Positions 1 to 12,730 are shown, numbered from the stretch's first letter. The stretch is DNA of 64,000 bases from Epiperipatus broadwayi (GCA_028023455.1 JAQFVV010000018.1:3497800-3561799), one strand, 5' to 3'. Numbers and translations are program-made. The notes: generated from the letters alone by a model not told the origin.

Positions 1-176
1 GCTTTCTGTATTTTAATCTGACGGCTCTCTGTGGATATTTCCTTCCACTTTTTCATAGATATTAACGAAATTCCTGAGCCACTATCTATTTCCATTTCTA
101 CTCTTTTGTTACTTAACTTAACCTCTAGCATTAATTGATCCGGCTCATTTTTTAAGATATTTCTTTTAATTACTGT
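1..176 (-). CDS. Ty3/gypsy aspartic protease, N-terminal part (runs off left edge)
   Basis: The minus strand reads an open frame leading into MEIDSGSGISLIS, the DSG-type active-site loop of a retrotransposon aspartic protease, which would cleave the element's polyprotein. It follows the capsid and zinc-knuckle frames in the order expected for gag then pol, and is in a different frame from the nucleocapsid ORF with a very short overlap, consistent with a gag-pol frameshift. Only about 55 residues are in view; reverse transcriptase and integrase would lie left of the window. Confidence 0.75.
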
Positions 177-439
177 TTCTGATCTTTACCATATTCAGGT
201 TTTCGTTTAGGTTTTTGGCATATTGCTGCTAAATGACTTTTGCCCCTACAGTTGTAACATTTTTCGTTCCTCCATTTGCAGCTTTTAGACAAATGACCTA
301 CTTTTCCACAACAAAAACATTTTATTTCGAAACTTTTCCCTTCTTTAGTACAATCCTTATACTTTCTCTCTATTGTAAATATATTATTCCTAGAGTTTTC
401 CTCCGTTCTATTTGAAAAAGCTAAAGCCTGTTCTACCAC
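170..439 (-). CDS. Ty3/gypsy Gag nucleocapsid segment with two zinc knuckles
   Basis: This frame carries two tandem CCHC-type knuckles, CFCCGKVGHLSKSC and CYNCRGKSHLAAIC, followed by a basic tail. That is the RNA-binding nucleocapsid part of Gag. It lies directly downstream of the capsid frame but in another register. The break falls in an A-run near 450-465, where a single missing base separates the two frames. The first in-frame codon here is GTG rather than ATG, so this is the continuation of Gag, not an independent gene. Confidence 0.8.
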   Translation of the reverse strand: MVEQALAFSNRTEENSRNNIFTIERKYKDCTKEGKSFEIKCFCCGKVGHLSKSCKWRNEKCYNCRGKSHLAAICQKPKRKPEYGKDQKQ

Positions 440-450
440 TGATTCGTATA

Positions 451-939
451 CTATTCCTTTTGAATAGCACCTTCATATGTTATCTGAGTTTCAATTAATA
501 ACGTTTGACGCAATTTATCATCCTTCATTCCCCATAATAACTGATCAATAAGAATTTGTTCCACAAAGTCGCCATATTCGCAATTCTTTGCTAATTGGCG
601 TAGAACAATATCATATTCTTTAATCAATTCAAGTTTGCCTTGTTTGCGGTTCCTCAATTTTAACCTAGCTAAATACTTCGATGGTCTTGGGCTAAAATAA
701 ACTGTTAGTCTTTGAACCTGTTCATCGTAGTTACTACTATCCGTAACTTGTCCATTATACAATTTGCTTACTATTTCAATAACTTTTCTACCTGACAAAC
801 ATAATAACGTTTCTACTTTCCTGTCATTTTCAATAATACTATTTAACTTAAAATAATTTTGTAATTGAAGCACATAAAAGGGCCATTCGTGCGGATTATC
901 TATCCCAAATTCCGATATATTAGCTTGTCCTATCGACAT
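451..939 (-). CDS. Ty3/gypsy Gag capsid segment
   Basis: A 162-residue frame begins at an ATG (937-939, minus) about 80 bases inside a primer-binding-site-like sequence. It reads as a gypsy-type Gag capsid: a PHEWPFYVLQLQNYF-like start, then a helical region with a YLARLKLRNRKQG segment and FVEQILIDQLLWGM near the C-terminus. Gag assembles the virus-like particle of the retrotransposon. The frame ends at a stop just before the nucleocapsid segment because of the A-run indel. Family-level assignment is confident; the exact lineage is not. Confidence 0.8.
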   Translation of the reverse strand: MSIGQANISEFGIDNPHEWPFYVLQLQNYFKLNSIIENDRKVETLLCLSGRKVIEIVSKLYNGQVTDSSNYDEQVQRLTVYFSPRPSKYLARLKLRNRKQGKLELIKEYDIVLRQLAKNCEYGDFVEQILIDQLLWGMKDDKLRQTLLIETQITYEGAIQKE

Positions 940-1017
940 TTTAATTCTTTAATAACTCACCGAATTCTGAATTACTGTTCAGTGTACTTCTTTCATAAAG
1001 CTTGAAAAACAGGTTTT

Positions 1018-1032
1018 CTCCTGACTGCGCCA
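1018..1032 (-). other. Candidate tRNA primer-binding site of the gypsy element
   Basis: On the minus strand TGGCGCAGTCAGGAG starts with the TGG expected to pair with a tRNA 3' CCA end. It sits four bases downstream of a CA-ending stretch and about 80 bases upstream of the gag ATG, the position of a primer-binding site. I cannot name the tRNA with certainty. Confidence 0.55.
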
Positions 1033-1036
1033 AAAT

Positions 1037-1700
1037 TGTGATGTACTTGATTTAATGTTACTTACGAGAAATAATCAAATACACCTAATTCAAGTAACTA
1101 TTATTCTCTTGCATAAAATTAAGATATCCCACTTAACAGATTTTATTAGTATAAAAATTAACAAGCATTTATAAACAGAATTATCATTAGTTTACTAGCG
1201 CCTGTAAGGCTTACAAAAATAATATTAAGACAGGTATAGTCTGTATAATTACCCTAGGTCGGTCTTTGGTACCTTCTGACCCGAATATCTGGTTCTCCTT
1301 CCATCAATGGTTCTGTTCCGAAATTCACGCTACACATAAGTCTCTCAGAAAAACAGGACTGACGCTGACTTGTCTTTTTCCCGCTAGATTGTATCTACTT
1401 TTAGTTCTATTGTTTATTCCTTATCAATTTTAATCGCAAAAGTATTCTGGGATTATTTCTGAACTAATTGATTAAATTGTTCTTTACATTTTTAATCCTT
1501 CATTTAATTAATTATTTATTCGGATCTTTCATCTTGTTTTATACCTTGCTTTTTATAAAATATATATATGAAAAACCATTTGTAATTTCTAATTTTCGTT
1601 TTTATTAAATCAACTCGTTTACTTTCACATGTAATTATTTAACACTTTTAACTTCTGGAGTACACACAGTTTCACACATATTTTTCTTAATATTAATCGT
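1037..1700 (-). repeat. Probable 5' LTR of the gypsy element, outer edge unresolved
   Basis: The boundary next to the primer-binding site ends (minus strand) in ACATCACA. The right-hand 5' edge is not resolved because the partner LTR lies outside the window. The stretch is slightly richer in G+C and CpG than its surroundings at 1240-1400 and has a TATA-like run (1550-1570). The end coordinate is an estimate. Confidence 0.35.
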
Positions 1701-1852
1701 ACTACAACATAACAATAATATATATATATATATATTATATTTAACCATTAGAATCCAGGGCAATACTTAGACAATCCCAATATCAATAACAACAATCTCA
1801 AACTATTGTCAAGGCAACCTTTTAACTTTATTTAGTATATGTACATAACTAT

Positions 1853-2103
1853 ATATGTATAATAAATCAGTAACTAAGTTTTCTATTTAAAACTTTTTCA
1901 ATTTTTATTTTAAAACAATTATTTTTTTGTGTTTTTTTTTTTTAAAAAAAAATAGGAAAATCACTATTATTTGAAATAATCTGATAAATTAAATAAGATC
2001 CAATTTTTTCTTTAGCAATTTTTTTTTAAAAGGACTTTTAAAATAAAAATAAATCTATCAATTTAAATAGAAAACTTAGTTACTGATTTATTATACATAT
2101 ATG
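1853..2103. repeat. Fold-back repeat 1
   Basis: The left arm (about 1853-1913) and the right arm (about 2036-2103) are inverted copies, sharing the ATAATAAATCAGTAACTAAG motif and its complement. An AT-rich spacer of about 120 bp separates them. No ORF is present. A MITE or other non-autonomous element is likely. Confidence 0.6.
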
Positions 2104-2420
2104 ATTATATACACATTAAATGTATGCATTAAGAGTATAAAATAGAAATTCATATAATTTTAAGAGTATATATATATATAATACTGCAGAAATATCTAAT
2201 GACTTACATTTACTATATGTGTGATATTGATTTAAAGTAAAATTATATGTATTAAGTGAATTTCATTTACAATATATACATAAGAGATATACACGTTAAC
2301 TTATAACAGAAATATCTAGTGATATATTTATATTAACTATAACGGTCCAGTCAATTTAAAGTATGATATAGTTTTCCTTTTTCATTTACTGTGCTAATAC
2401 TAAAAACTTAAAAATAATAA

Positions 2421-2706
2421 AGATAATTTTTTTTATATATTAAATGCTTTTATTGACTGTGCACTAAAAAGAAATAAAATTGTTTCTTCATCCATAATTG
2501 GAGTTTTTAGATTTAACTTGAAATAAAAGCATGGGGAATCCAGAAATTAATCAATCCATTGACTTAATTAATTCTGGACCCCCCCCTCTCCATGCTTTTA
2601 TTTTAAGTTAAATCTAAAAAATCCAATTGTAGTTGAAGAAACAATTATTTTATTTTTTTTTAATGCAAAGTCAATAAAAACATTTAATATAAATTTTTTT
2701 TAATCA
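2421..2706. repeat. Fold-back repeat 2, long near-perfect hairpin
   Basis: Arms of about 130-140 bp (2421-2550 and 2567-2706) pair almost completely around a spacer of about 15 bp. The inner arms contain GCATGGGGAATCCAG and its inverted copy, which in the right arm holds a run of eight or more C. No coding potential is seen. It resembles a MITE or fold-back transposon; any transcript across it would form one long hairpin. Confidence 0.7.
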
Positions 2707-2864
2707 TAATTATTGTAATATTTTATATAAAATATGCACAATATTTCTTAGATATTAGCTAGTGACTTCTTATCCCCTAGTTCTTTTTATTGTATTCTTT
2801 TTTTTTTCATATGACATATATATAAATTCAACCCAATGATTCTATTAATCAAATCGACATGATT

Positions 2865-4465
2865 TTCAATCATTAATGATCTAGGATGAAGGTCTCACTA
2901 AGTTCAATCCATCTTCACCGATCTCTAACCTCTCTTCTCGTCATCCCAGCATACTTCCTTATTTCATCTATTCATTTCACATGTAGTGTCATTCTAAATC
3001 ATTTACAATCTCTTGGAATCCAGTTTATGATTTCAACTATCCATCTATTAACATCTCTTCTAACATGATGTCTAGCCATTTTAAGGTTATTTATACCTGT
3101 TATTTCATCCATGTATTTGGTTTTTAATCATTTCTTGTTACTCCTAACATATATCTCTTCATACTTTGTTGAGTGGTCTGAAATCTCTGTATTGCTATTC
3201 TGCTAATTGCCCTAGTCTCATCCGTAAATAAGAACTGGCAACACATTTATTAAAAATCTTCCATTTCAAATACATAGGCATATTTTCTTTTAATATTAAA
3301 TTATTTCTACCAAAAGGACTTCAGCCAAGTTTATTTTTATTCTTAATTTTAGTCATTATATTTCCATCTATAGTAATAATTTGATCAAGTTATTTGTAGT
3401 TAACTTCTTCTAACTCATCATTATTAATCTTATACTTACTCTTTTGAGAAAATCCATTGAACATTACTTAGTTTTTTTAATTTAATCCTACTTTTCTTAC
3501 TTTCATCTGATAATTCTTACAATATTTCCTGAAGCTCTAAAGTATTATTTGAACAAACAACTACATCATCTGCAAAATCTAGATGATTTAAATAATGTCA
3601 TTTACTTTTATTTCCTTCTCAATATTAATCTTTTTAATATCATTATGTAATCTCATTGTTGCTATTGTATTTTTATAAAAATACCTTAGAATATGTTATT
3701 ATCTTGAGTCTATACCTTGATGATCCAATGCCTTAATCACTGAAGAAATGCTTATAGAATGAAATGCCTTTTCATAATCTATAAATCCAAAGCATAATGT
3801 CAACTTATATTCATTGGTCCTTTCTATAACTTCTCTCAATACTTGGATATGATCCACTGTACTAAAACCACTTTTAAATCCAGCTTGTTCTTTTGTTTGG
3901 TTAAAATCCAAAGTTTGCTGTAATAAGTTATAATTATTTGGTAAAAAAATTGTATAGAACTGATAGATCTATAATTTTTAATATCTTCTTTATCACTTTT
4001 TTTAAATATTAATATTGTGTTATTCCAATCATCTGGTACATCTTTATCATTTAGAGATTTAGTATATAACTTTGCCAATTTTTTTTCTATTTCTTCTGCT
4101 TCTTTTAAGATATAAATTATAATTTTATCATTACCTGGAGCTTTACCCTTCTTCATAAATTTAATTGCATGTCTCACTTCTTCATTTAAAATCCTGGGCA
4201 ATTCACAAGATATATTAGCTTTAGGAGATACTTTTCCTTGTTCTTTATTGCTATATAATTCTTGTTAGAACTCTTCTACATATCATCTTTCTCTTTAGTA
4301 ATAGTTCCATTTTTTATTTTCTTATTGCAGAAATAAGTTTCCTACCAATATCAAAATGTTTTTTTATACTCTTGAGACTTATTTTTATCTACAGCTTTTC
4401 TTGCTAATTCACAATTATACTTTTTTATATTATTATCAATTCTTTTTTTGCACCATTTGGCTTAT
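2865..4465 (-). mobile_element. RTE-like LINE fragment, reverse transcriptase to 3' region
   Basis: Two broken frames (3836-4201 and 3699-3911, minus) match, residue by residue, the reverse transcriptase of the better-preserved copy at 62.9-63.8 kb. Shared blocks include PRILNEE, KKGKAPGND and CFGFIDYEKAFHS, the last being the palm motif with the catalytic Asp. Similarity begins inside the linker before the RT (about 4465), so the copy is 5'-truncated, and continues through the thumb and 3' region to about 2865. Stops and indels are frequent, so the copy is dead. The opposite orientation and divergence from the 61-64 kb copy indicate an independent, older insertion. Confidence 0.8.
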
Positions 4466-7400
4466 GGACTTAAATATACTTAAAAATCAACCAGGAAAAA
4501 ATGAATTAGCACAAATAGAAATTTAATGTATATATATTGTAGTCATGAATTTTTATTTAATATATCAGATGTTTTTTGCAGGCATGGATTTCTATTATAT
4601 CTATACATTTATAATGTTAGTTGTTTTTTGTCAAATACCAGAATATAAACATTATATAATTGTTTTATTCTTGGTCATATATTATAATCTTATTGGCCAA
4701 GAAATAATGCCATTTACAGTAAATAATCTGTGAAATGATGTTTGTTATCTTTTATTGTGGTTGTCATCCAAAATAATTAACTAATAGCTTTCATTTACAA
4801 TTGATGTTTTTTTTTTTTTGTCTGGATCATTGAAAGAGAGTCATAGAAATATTTGAAAATGTTTTTATTTTTATTTATAAATCTATTCATTTTTGTATAT
4901 TTTTTCCCTATAAAATATCTCATTTCTTAATAAATTTTTTTTATATATGTTTGCAATTTAGTTTTTAAAAAATACCTTTTTTTTAAAAAAAAAACTTTGT
5001 AAACTTATAAATTATAAATGTGTATGTTGAGACTATTGACACAATATTATTAATTGTTCATTAGTTTTATAATATTAGAATTGTTACTATTGCAGAAGAT
5101 TGATTGGTATGCAATTCAGTGAGGACCATTACATCCATGGTTGATTCTAAAAATCTCATGGATAATGTAAATCTATGGATAGTACTAAATACTATATAAT
5201 ACAAAGGTATATATGAATATATACATGTCTATATATTTTAATTTAAAAATTATGTACTTTAAGATATTAACAACAATAATGACAATAATAATAAAATACT
5301 TTCAAATAGACAAATATAGGCAGTTTAAAATAAGAACCCACTCAGAACCATAAAGATAAGTTCTCAACACCAAGTACATAAAATAATCATAGATTGAAAG
5401 CTCAAAAATAAATTAAATAATTCATATTCATTTACCAACTATATATTTTTGTTAAATTCACATAATCTAATAGTTTTTAGAAAAGAAAAAAATATTATGT
5501 ATAGAATTTGTGATTTTTATATAATATATTTAATATGGGAAGTATCTGTATATATATAATAAATCATGGAGATTTTGATCTGAAATATATGATAGAATTT
5601 TTGATTTCATCTACTTTGTTTTTGAAAAGTTTGTTGATAAAGATATGTATTTTCAAAAAATTGATATTATTGTTCTGATTATTGAACAGTAGATGATAGT
5701 ATCAACAAAATGTACAGTAAACATTAGGAATATTGGTTCTCATCAATGAGGATCATTGGATGCACATACATTTTCTATAGTTACTATAACTTTTTTATAT
5801 TATCCAAGCTAATCATTTTTAAGATTCAAATAGTAGATTTTAAACTTAAGCCAACTAACTTATTTCCTTAGCTATATAGATCTGAAATTAGGACAATAAA
5901 TATATTATAACAGGAACCAGGTTTGAATCCTGTTACAAATTAAAGGAATACTAGATAGTCATATATACTTGCAGAAGTAGTAATCATATATATACTTATT
6001 TGGGGCAAAATAACTAAATAGTTAAACAAGATGGATTTAAGGGGAGTTTTGTGCTCGTTTGTTTTGATGGAGTGTGTGTATATGTAGTATTATATAGCCA
6101 AGTGCAAAAAAAAATAACTTTCTAGAAAGTGTACAATTTATATTTTTTTTATTATGTATAATTTTATTTTTAATTAAAAGAAAATATGTTGATGATGAAA
6201 ATGAAACAGATGCTATCTATAAAATGCTATTTACAGTATTTATTGTATAAAGTTATTTTTAAAAATTTCCAACTAGCTGTTAAGATAAAAATTCACTAAA
6301 AGGTTTTCTTTTGTAAAAAAAAAAAAGAGAAGACAAAAAAAAAAAGCCAGATCTGAAACAGTGGTATGCAGAACTAAATAGATCAACTATGATAAAAGTA
6401 AAAATATCAAACATTTTGGGGAGTTATGGAAAAGATTGTATCAGAAAAGAAACAATATAGAACTTTAGAGAATAAGAGAAAATAATATAAATAGAAAGAA
6501 AAATCAAGAGATTTATTATTATTGACTGATTATTATTGCCTTGTGAATATTGACTGTTGTTTATTAATTTCTATTACGAGTAAGTGAATTGTGCTATTGG
6601 AAGAAAATTATATGCGTACCAGCATGATGATGTGGGGGTAAAACCCTAAACATGCTGGGTTTCAGCCTGCTCCACAGAGGAAAAAATATGCTACATGATC
6701 CTGTCATCGATCAAAGTTCAAGCCCACATCTAAACCTGTTCATCATAAGATATTACAGCTCATCACTGTTTCATAGAAAATTTCAAAGTAAAGACATTTT
6801 AGGACAATCTCTATGGCCATAGCTTTGCCGAGTAAGCTTACTTTTTGGGTGTATATGAATGATCTCAGTTCCCTAGGGACTAAAAGGTTACCTATATTAT
6901 TTTTAGTTTATAATTGTACAAATTATAAATCATATATTTACAGTTTGTAGTTTCTTTATATGTGAAGTCATGTAAACAACATTAAAACAAAATAATTAAT
7001 CTTGGTATTAAATAATGATTTTTAACAATTAAATATTTATATATACTTGCATTTTATTAAACAATTGAACACCATTATTTAGTTTACTATTTCTATAATT
7101 GTTCGTTTAGTCAAAATGTATGTATGCGTTTTCAAATAGTTTGATGTGATCTTCTCTTGTATTAACACGTCTCTGTCAGTTTAAATACTACCTGCTCTAA
7201 GTGAGCTAGTTAGTGGTCGGGTTTCTATTAGTGTGCTATCATCATTCTTATTAACCTGTCAGTATAATTCTTATGTAAACCATAGGATTGGCCATTGGAA
7301 TCAGATAATACTGATGTCCATAAATATGTTAATTGGAAAATATTCATTAGGAAAGATTAATGCCAAGTATATATACATATATCATTATGTTTGTTTTTTA

Positions 7401-9120
7401 TGGGAAATGAGTTTTAAAATAACTTATCTTCAGATCCATGGCTACTATAAGGCCATCTCATTAATTTATAAATGATAGGTTTAATACAAATAGCATATGA
7501 TTAACCAGATATAGTTGGGTGAAAGGTGTTACAATATATTTTAATGACCCATCAAACATTTACATTATCATAAGAATAAGTGACAGAAAAAGTTGGTTTG
7601 GATTGAGTTTTTCAAACCATTAGTATAAAAAGTATTTTTAAAATGGCTGCTGAATATGTATGTGCAAATCCCGTAGATAAAAATTTTAATCTGCGTAAAC
7701 ATGAGTAATAAATGATGTATATTGATTACTTTTGTTTACAATAAATAATTTTTAAGTAAACTGTAACTACTTCTAATACAGTTATTAAATGAAAACTGGA
7801 AAAGTTGTGTGCTTTTGTTTAATTATTCTTTTAATAGCCTTTTGCAATCAGTAGAATTTTGGCTGTAGTAAAAAGTCTATTATAAAAAAAATTAATTATT
7901 TTCACATTATTTTATAATAAATCTATTTACTTGATTTAGTAAGGCTGTTTGTAAAAGATTGTGAATCATATTCGAGAGGAAATGATTTATGATTAATAGA
8001 TAGATGAATAAATAAATATTACATTTGTTGAGTTTATATGTATACATCTAATCACATTTTAAAAACATTTATTAATTAAAAATGCAAAGCTTCTTACCAT
8101 GCTTTTAAATTGTGATTCAAATTTGGGCCAATTGATTTTTTTTTTTTCAAGAGGCTTAAGATTTTTGTCTCATTGGTCTATGATCAATCCATTTAACTAT
8201 CCAACATTAGTTAGTAAACAGATCTCTAAGCATTCTCAACTAGACAGTACAATAAGAATGGAAAACAATTCAAATCTTCATTATCCAGAAATTGTCAGAC
8301 CTGTGGGTATTGCCTTTTTTTTTTGTGAAGAGTGTTGAATACAATAGATTGTTTTCTATAATGGATTCTTTATTAAAAAGGCTGTTTTACTGTATCATTT
8401 TATGGAAAACAAAGTTTTGCAGGTTATTCTAATTTAAAGAGATTTGATGATTATATTGACATTATATTTTAAATATGTCAACTTTTGATCATTGAATTTC
8501 TCCAGAAGTAAACTGGTGAAGCTATCCAATCTATCACATTTTTTTTTTCTTGTAATATTTAATCAAGAACAAATTTAACAAATAGATAACATTAATTTTT
8601 TAGTGAATCTTTTTGTAAATTTTATTAATCTCTTGTTTAAATACTTTAATACATATTTTTAGATCTTTTTAAAATTATTAATATGTATTTTAGAAATTTT
8701 ATTTTTCTCATAGCTTGTTAACTATTTTTTAAAAATTGCATCTTGAAATATCTATGCTTGAAAATTAAAATATTTTATTTAAATGTTTTATGATTTGAAG
8801 AAAAACAGAAATGAAAAACTGAATTGTTTAATGCAAACTTAATATTTGAATTGCACAGAAAAATAAAGTGAAGTTTATGGCTAGCATCTTTGTGGATTAA
8901 ACAAGAATTCATTTTCTAAAGATTATTGGAGTCAATACACATTTTTTGGAATTATTTGGTTTGTTGAAAAAAAAAAAAAAAGCCAATATTTTATTTACTG
9001 TAATGATATCTTCATATATTATTTTCATTAAAAAGTTGAAATATATTAAAAAATTTAGGAAATAAATATTGTAAACATATGCAAAGCTTCTTTCAAAAAG
9101 GAGCAAATGTCAGCAGACTA
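4466..9120. other. Non-coding AT-rich stretch, no gene recognised
   Basis: Short chance ORFs only (at 4545, 7233 and 8099); none has a recognisable domain or convincing splice context. A tRNA B-box-like element lies at about 5915-5930 and another weak one near 6710-6725, beside a small inverted repeat containing CCAGCATG/CATGCTGG at 6619-6662. These may be very old SINE remnants. A BRI3 promoter or 5' UTR exon could be hidden here but I could not place one. Confidence 0.5.
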
Positions 9121-9132
9121 GATAATTCTTTT

Positions 9133-9215
9133 GTGGGCAGAATTAAGCCACTGGACTGTAATTTGGGGATTTAAATCTAAGTTCAAATCCTCTATACTTA
9201 AAATATACCTTTAAG
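9133..9215 (+). repeat. Candidate tRNA-derived SINE remnant
   Basis: A tRNA-like block reads AAGCCACTGGACTG followed about 30 bases later by GTTCAAATCC, close to the consensus pol III B box. The A box is degenerate, and no cloverleaf good enough for a functional tRNA could be drawn. Confidence 0.4.
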
Positions 9216-9719
9216 TTTTATTTCTTTTCTTCCAAATTTTGATTATATGATAAAATCTTAAAAAAATATTTTGAAAATGAAATATTAATACATTTCCAAT
9301 TTCTAAGGTCTAAAGAAAAATAAAAAAACTGCAACAACCATTTATTTCAACATTGGCCAAGTCTTGGCAATATTAAACTAATTATCAATAAAAGTTTTTA
9401 AATTCTTTAATCATCTAATTATTTTACTTTCAGCTGAAGATTTATATTGTTCTGTTTGTGCATGTGTATGTAATATTTCTATATTTTTTATTGTATTTGT
9501 TTAAAAATTTAGTTTCTACTATATTTTCATATTACATATCTTCACAAGTATTATATTTTGATTTACACATAACAAACTTATCCCCCCCACCCCACACACA
9601 ACTTTGACGTTTTGACGTGATCCACTTTAGATAAATATAGTAGTGATTATCACTAAATTTTTGGCACAAATACATACTATTGGTAAATGTTAATATATGA
9701 TACAGATGTGTATGAAAAA

Positions 9720-9780
9720 TGGTGATCTGGACCAACTGATGAGTACTGATTCAGCATTAAATGCATCTTGGTAGTCATTT
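9720..9780 (+). ncRNA. Hammerhead ribozyme motif, decayed (9.7 kb copy)
   Basis: CTGATGA at 9736-9742 is followed by a stem II hairpin (9743-9757, loop ATT) of the same shape as the 24.3 kb copy. The conserved GAAA is TAAA here (9758-9761), and stem II has an A/C mismatch. Stem I closes as 9731-9735 with 9768-9772 (five pairs). With the core G lost it should be inactive. It shows that the family is older than the intact copy. Confidence 0.55.
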
Positions 9781-9806
9781 GTCTTTTACAATATCTTTAT
9801 TCATGT

Positions 9807-10216
9807 ATTCCAAGAATGTATGTATGGGCTGTGGAGATTATTAAAAACATCTATAATAGATATTATACATGGTAAAAGAGAAACGACATTAAATTACTCC
9901 ATGTATATGCTTAATTAAAAAAAAAAAATATATATTAATTTTTAACTGAGGTTTAAAGTTTATATCTATGCTAGAGATAATCTCCAGTTTAATAAATAAT
10001 TAGTGGGAATCATTGCTATACTTATTTAGGGTGGTCATGTCAAAATTGTGGGTGGGATAAGCTTGATACTTTTAAATCAAAATGTAATAATTTACTATTT
10101 ATAAATACTGAACTTATGATAAAGATAGACCTGAGCCAATTAATGTATGCTAGTTGAGGACAAAATGTGTTTCAAGAATGTGTGTGGGTGTGAAAGGTTA
10201 TTAAGAACATCTATCT
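9807..10216 (+). repeat. Diverged direct repeat pair
   Basis: A segment near 9807-9855 (CAAGAATGTATGTATGG ... TTAAAAACATCTAT) recurs at about 10171-10216 with substitutions. This is a partial duplication about 365 bp apart, just downstream of the decayed hammerhead, possibly within the same old element. Confidence 0.4.
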
Positions 10217-10431
10217 TTAGAAATAATTAAAAAAAAAATATTTTTTTCCTATATATGATATGCAAAGAAAATAAATCTATAATTGCAAACTTTCCTTATG
10301 ATATATTATATGAAAAAAAATTGCTATTTTTGCTTTCTTTGTCTTACAAGACTATATATATATATATTGTATATGTAGGTGATCTAAATAAATGATTACA
10401 GCTTAAATTCATTGTACATATTATTTATTTG

Positions 10432-10884
10432 AATAATATCAACAAATTAAAAATCCTTCTCCTTTTTCTTTTGAAAAACTTTATTTTTTTATATCAATAC
10501 TGAACATATATATAATACAAAACTCCAATGTTTCAGCTGTTTTTATCTTCATACAGTCATTTTCAAGGATCTGCAACAACAATATGAAATACATATTTAT
10601 AAATAAACCTCAATTACATAAATACCTTCATCTTACATTAACATAAACAGTAACAAATATATTAAACATATATAATTATATTTTACTTACATCTCTCTCC
10701 CACTGCTATATTTTATTACTCTTTCTTTTACATTATTTAATTACAGATCCTTGAAAATGACTGTATGAAGATAAAAACAGTTGAAACGTGGGAGTTTTGT
10801 ATTATATATATATATTCAGTATTGATATAAAAAAATAAAATTTTTGAAAAGAAAAAGAAGGATTTTTAATTTGTTGATATTATT
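10432..10884. repeat. Fold-back element with PLE-like core motif
   Basis: The arms 10432-10573 and 10744-10884 are inverted copies of about 141 bp around a 170-bp spacer. Both arms carry, reading outward from the spacer, CTGTATGAAGATAAAAACAG followed by YTGAAAC. This resembles the CTGANGA...GAAAC layout of hammerheads in Penelope-like elements, but it has an extra T inside CTGATGA and only a marginal stem II. I call it a fold-back repeat, probably related to Penelope-like elements, not a ribozyme. Confidence 0.65.
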
Positions 10885-10965
10885 GTAGAACATATATATT
10901 TTAAAAGAAGAAGTGGATGTACATTTGCTGTGTTATAATATATGATTATTTATTTGTTCATATAA

Positions 10966-11073
10966 TTTTTTTCTACAAACTTCTATATTTTAATTTTTGA
11001 GTTTTTTTCCTGTAGACAAAATCTGTAAATAGGTATAAAATTAAAATATAGAAGTTTATAGAGAAAAATTCAA
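10966..11073. repeat. Small inverted repeat
   Basis: Arms 10966-11000 and 11038-11073 pair through AAACTTCTATATTTTAATTT and its complement. The loop is about 37 bp. No other signal is seen. Confidence 0.5.
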
Positions 11074-12725
11074 TGATCAATAACTAATTTTCAGTGAAAA
11101 CAAATGTTCATAGGATACATGAGCAAAGCAGAAATAGCACAGCAGCAACTATGATGAAAGTTTGTGTTAAACAATAATGTTAAAAATACTATAGTTATAT
11201 TTTAATTATTATAATTAAGATTAATTCTGATTTTTTTAGACATGTAATAGTGATATGTATGTACATAATTTTTTTAATGAATATGATGAAAATACTTACT
11301 GATAAAAAAAACATTTTTAGTCATAAAATTATATGATAATTAAATTATTTATCTGTAATTTCATATGTTTTTTTTACACAGCAATAATTACCTTACTCTT
11401 TATTATGGAACATAGTGCTGGATTTATGCAACTTGACATTTTCATGATTGATTGCAATTAAAAAAAAAAAAAAACACATCACAATTTTTTTTGAAACCAG
11501 TTTTGACACATGTTAACACATTATTTGACTTATGTCATATTTCTCTTGCTTGTCTTTTTATTGAATGAATAGTGTTTTAAAATAATAATAAATAATCATA
11601 TTTTCTATTTATATGTTGTTTTTAAATTTTGTTTCCTCTTCACTAGTTTTTATATTTGCTTATTCTTAATTAATTATTATTAACAAACTAATTACATGTA
11701 GTCCTGAGAAGTCTTATGGTGCAGTGACAATGAATGCTTCTGCCATACTTAGAAAATGGTTATGAATCTGGTCCTGATAAAATTTTTTTTTCTTTCAGAT
11801 TCTAATCCGATTTACAATTTTTTACATAATCAATTTTTAGTCATTTCCAACTATCCCTATAGTATTAGTTAAGCGCTGATTATCTAGTTATTCTTAGCTG
11901 GAGAATAAAATTGCTCAAACCTTCATCATTACCCATTGACTAATTTGATAGTATTTTTTTCAATGTTTTGTCTGTGGTAGTGGTGGAGATTTGGAGTAGC
12001 AGAAACTAATGCAGTGATCTTTACTTGCAAAATACTATTTAAAGGCTGTTTTAGTTTTATCTCTTATTTATACATGATTTTTTTCTACATATTACTTTTA
12101 TAATTGAGAAGATTATGAAAAATTTTGATATGGAGGGGACATAAGTGAAAAAAATTTTGAGAAATACTTTTATTCCTATATATCATTAAACAATTGATGG
12201 TTACATTATTCATTTACAATTAGTGTTACTAATGTGTCACTGTTTTATAGGATCATTATTATGATTATGGATTTAGATGCTTAATACAGTTCATTGTTTT
12301 AATAGGAGAGCATACTTTTCACGGGAAATGGTTAATGAAAAAATCTCAAGCATTGAATTAATAGATATATATTCATTGACAAACACTTGTAATATGGACG
12401 TAGTATTAAGAACTTTTGCTATGCATGTTAATTTAAGCTTTGTACAACTGTATGGATGACTTAATATGTGTTTAACAAATAAATTACATGATCATAGACT
12501 CATGAATATATAGTATTTCTATATTTATTATTTTAAGTATAATTTATATTTTATAATATATATTTTATTTGTCTTAATTTATTTTTGTTATAAATATAAT
12601 TAATGTAATGGTAATATAAAATAAAATGCAATATCATCTTTTTTCCTTTCTCTTAAATTCATAAAAAATTATTTAAAATTTTGCTTACAGTAATTTTTTT
12701 CTAATGATTATGCTTATTTTTCTAG
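11074..12725. other. Non-coding sequence upstream of the BRI3 coding start
   Basis: No ORF of note. It ends in a pyrimidine-rich tract and TAG at 12715-12725, read as the 3' splice site of the exon that carries the BRI3 ATG. By that reading this stretch is the intron following an unplaced 5' UTR exon. Confidence 0.45.
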
Positions 12726-12730
12726 ATTAA

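Noticed and set aside
5905-5945. tRNA gene
   Set aside because: Only a B-box-like motif is present; no acceptor stem or anticodon arm can be drawn.
10432-10884. Calling the fold-back arms functional hammerheads
   Set aside because: The CTGATGA box has an inserted base and stem II has at most two pairs, so the core is not satisfied.
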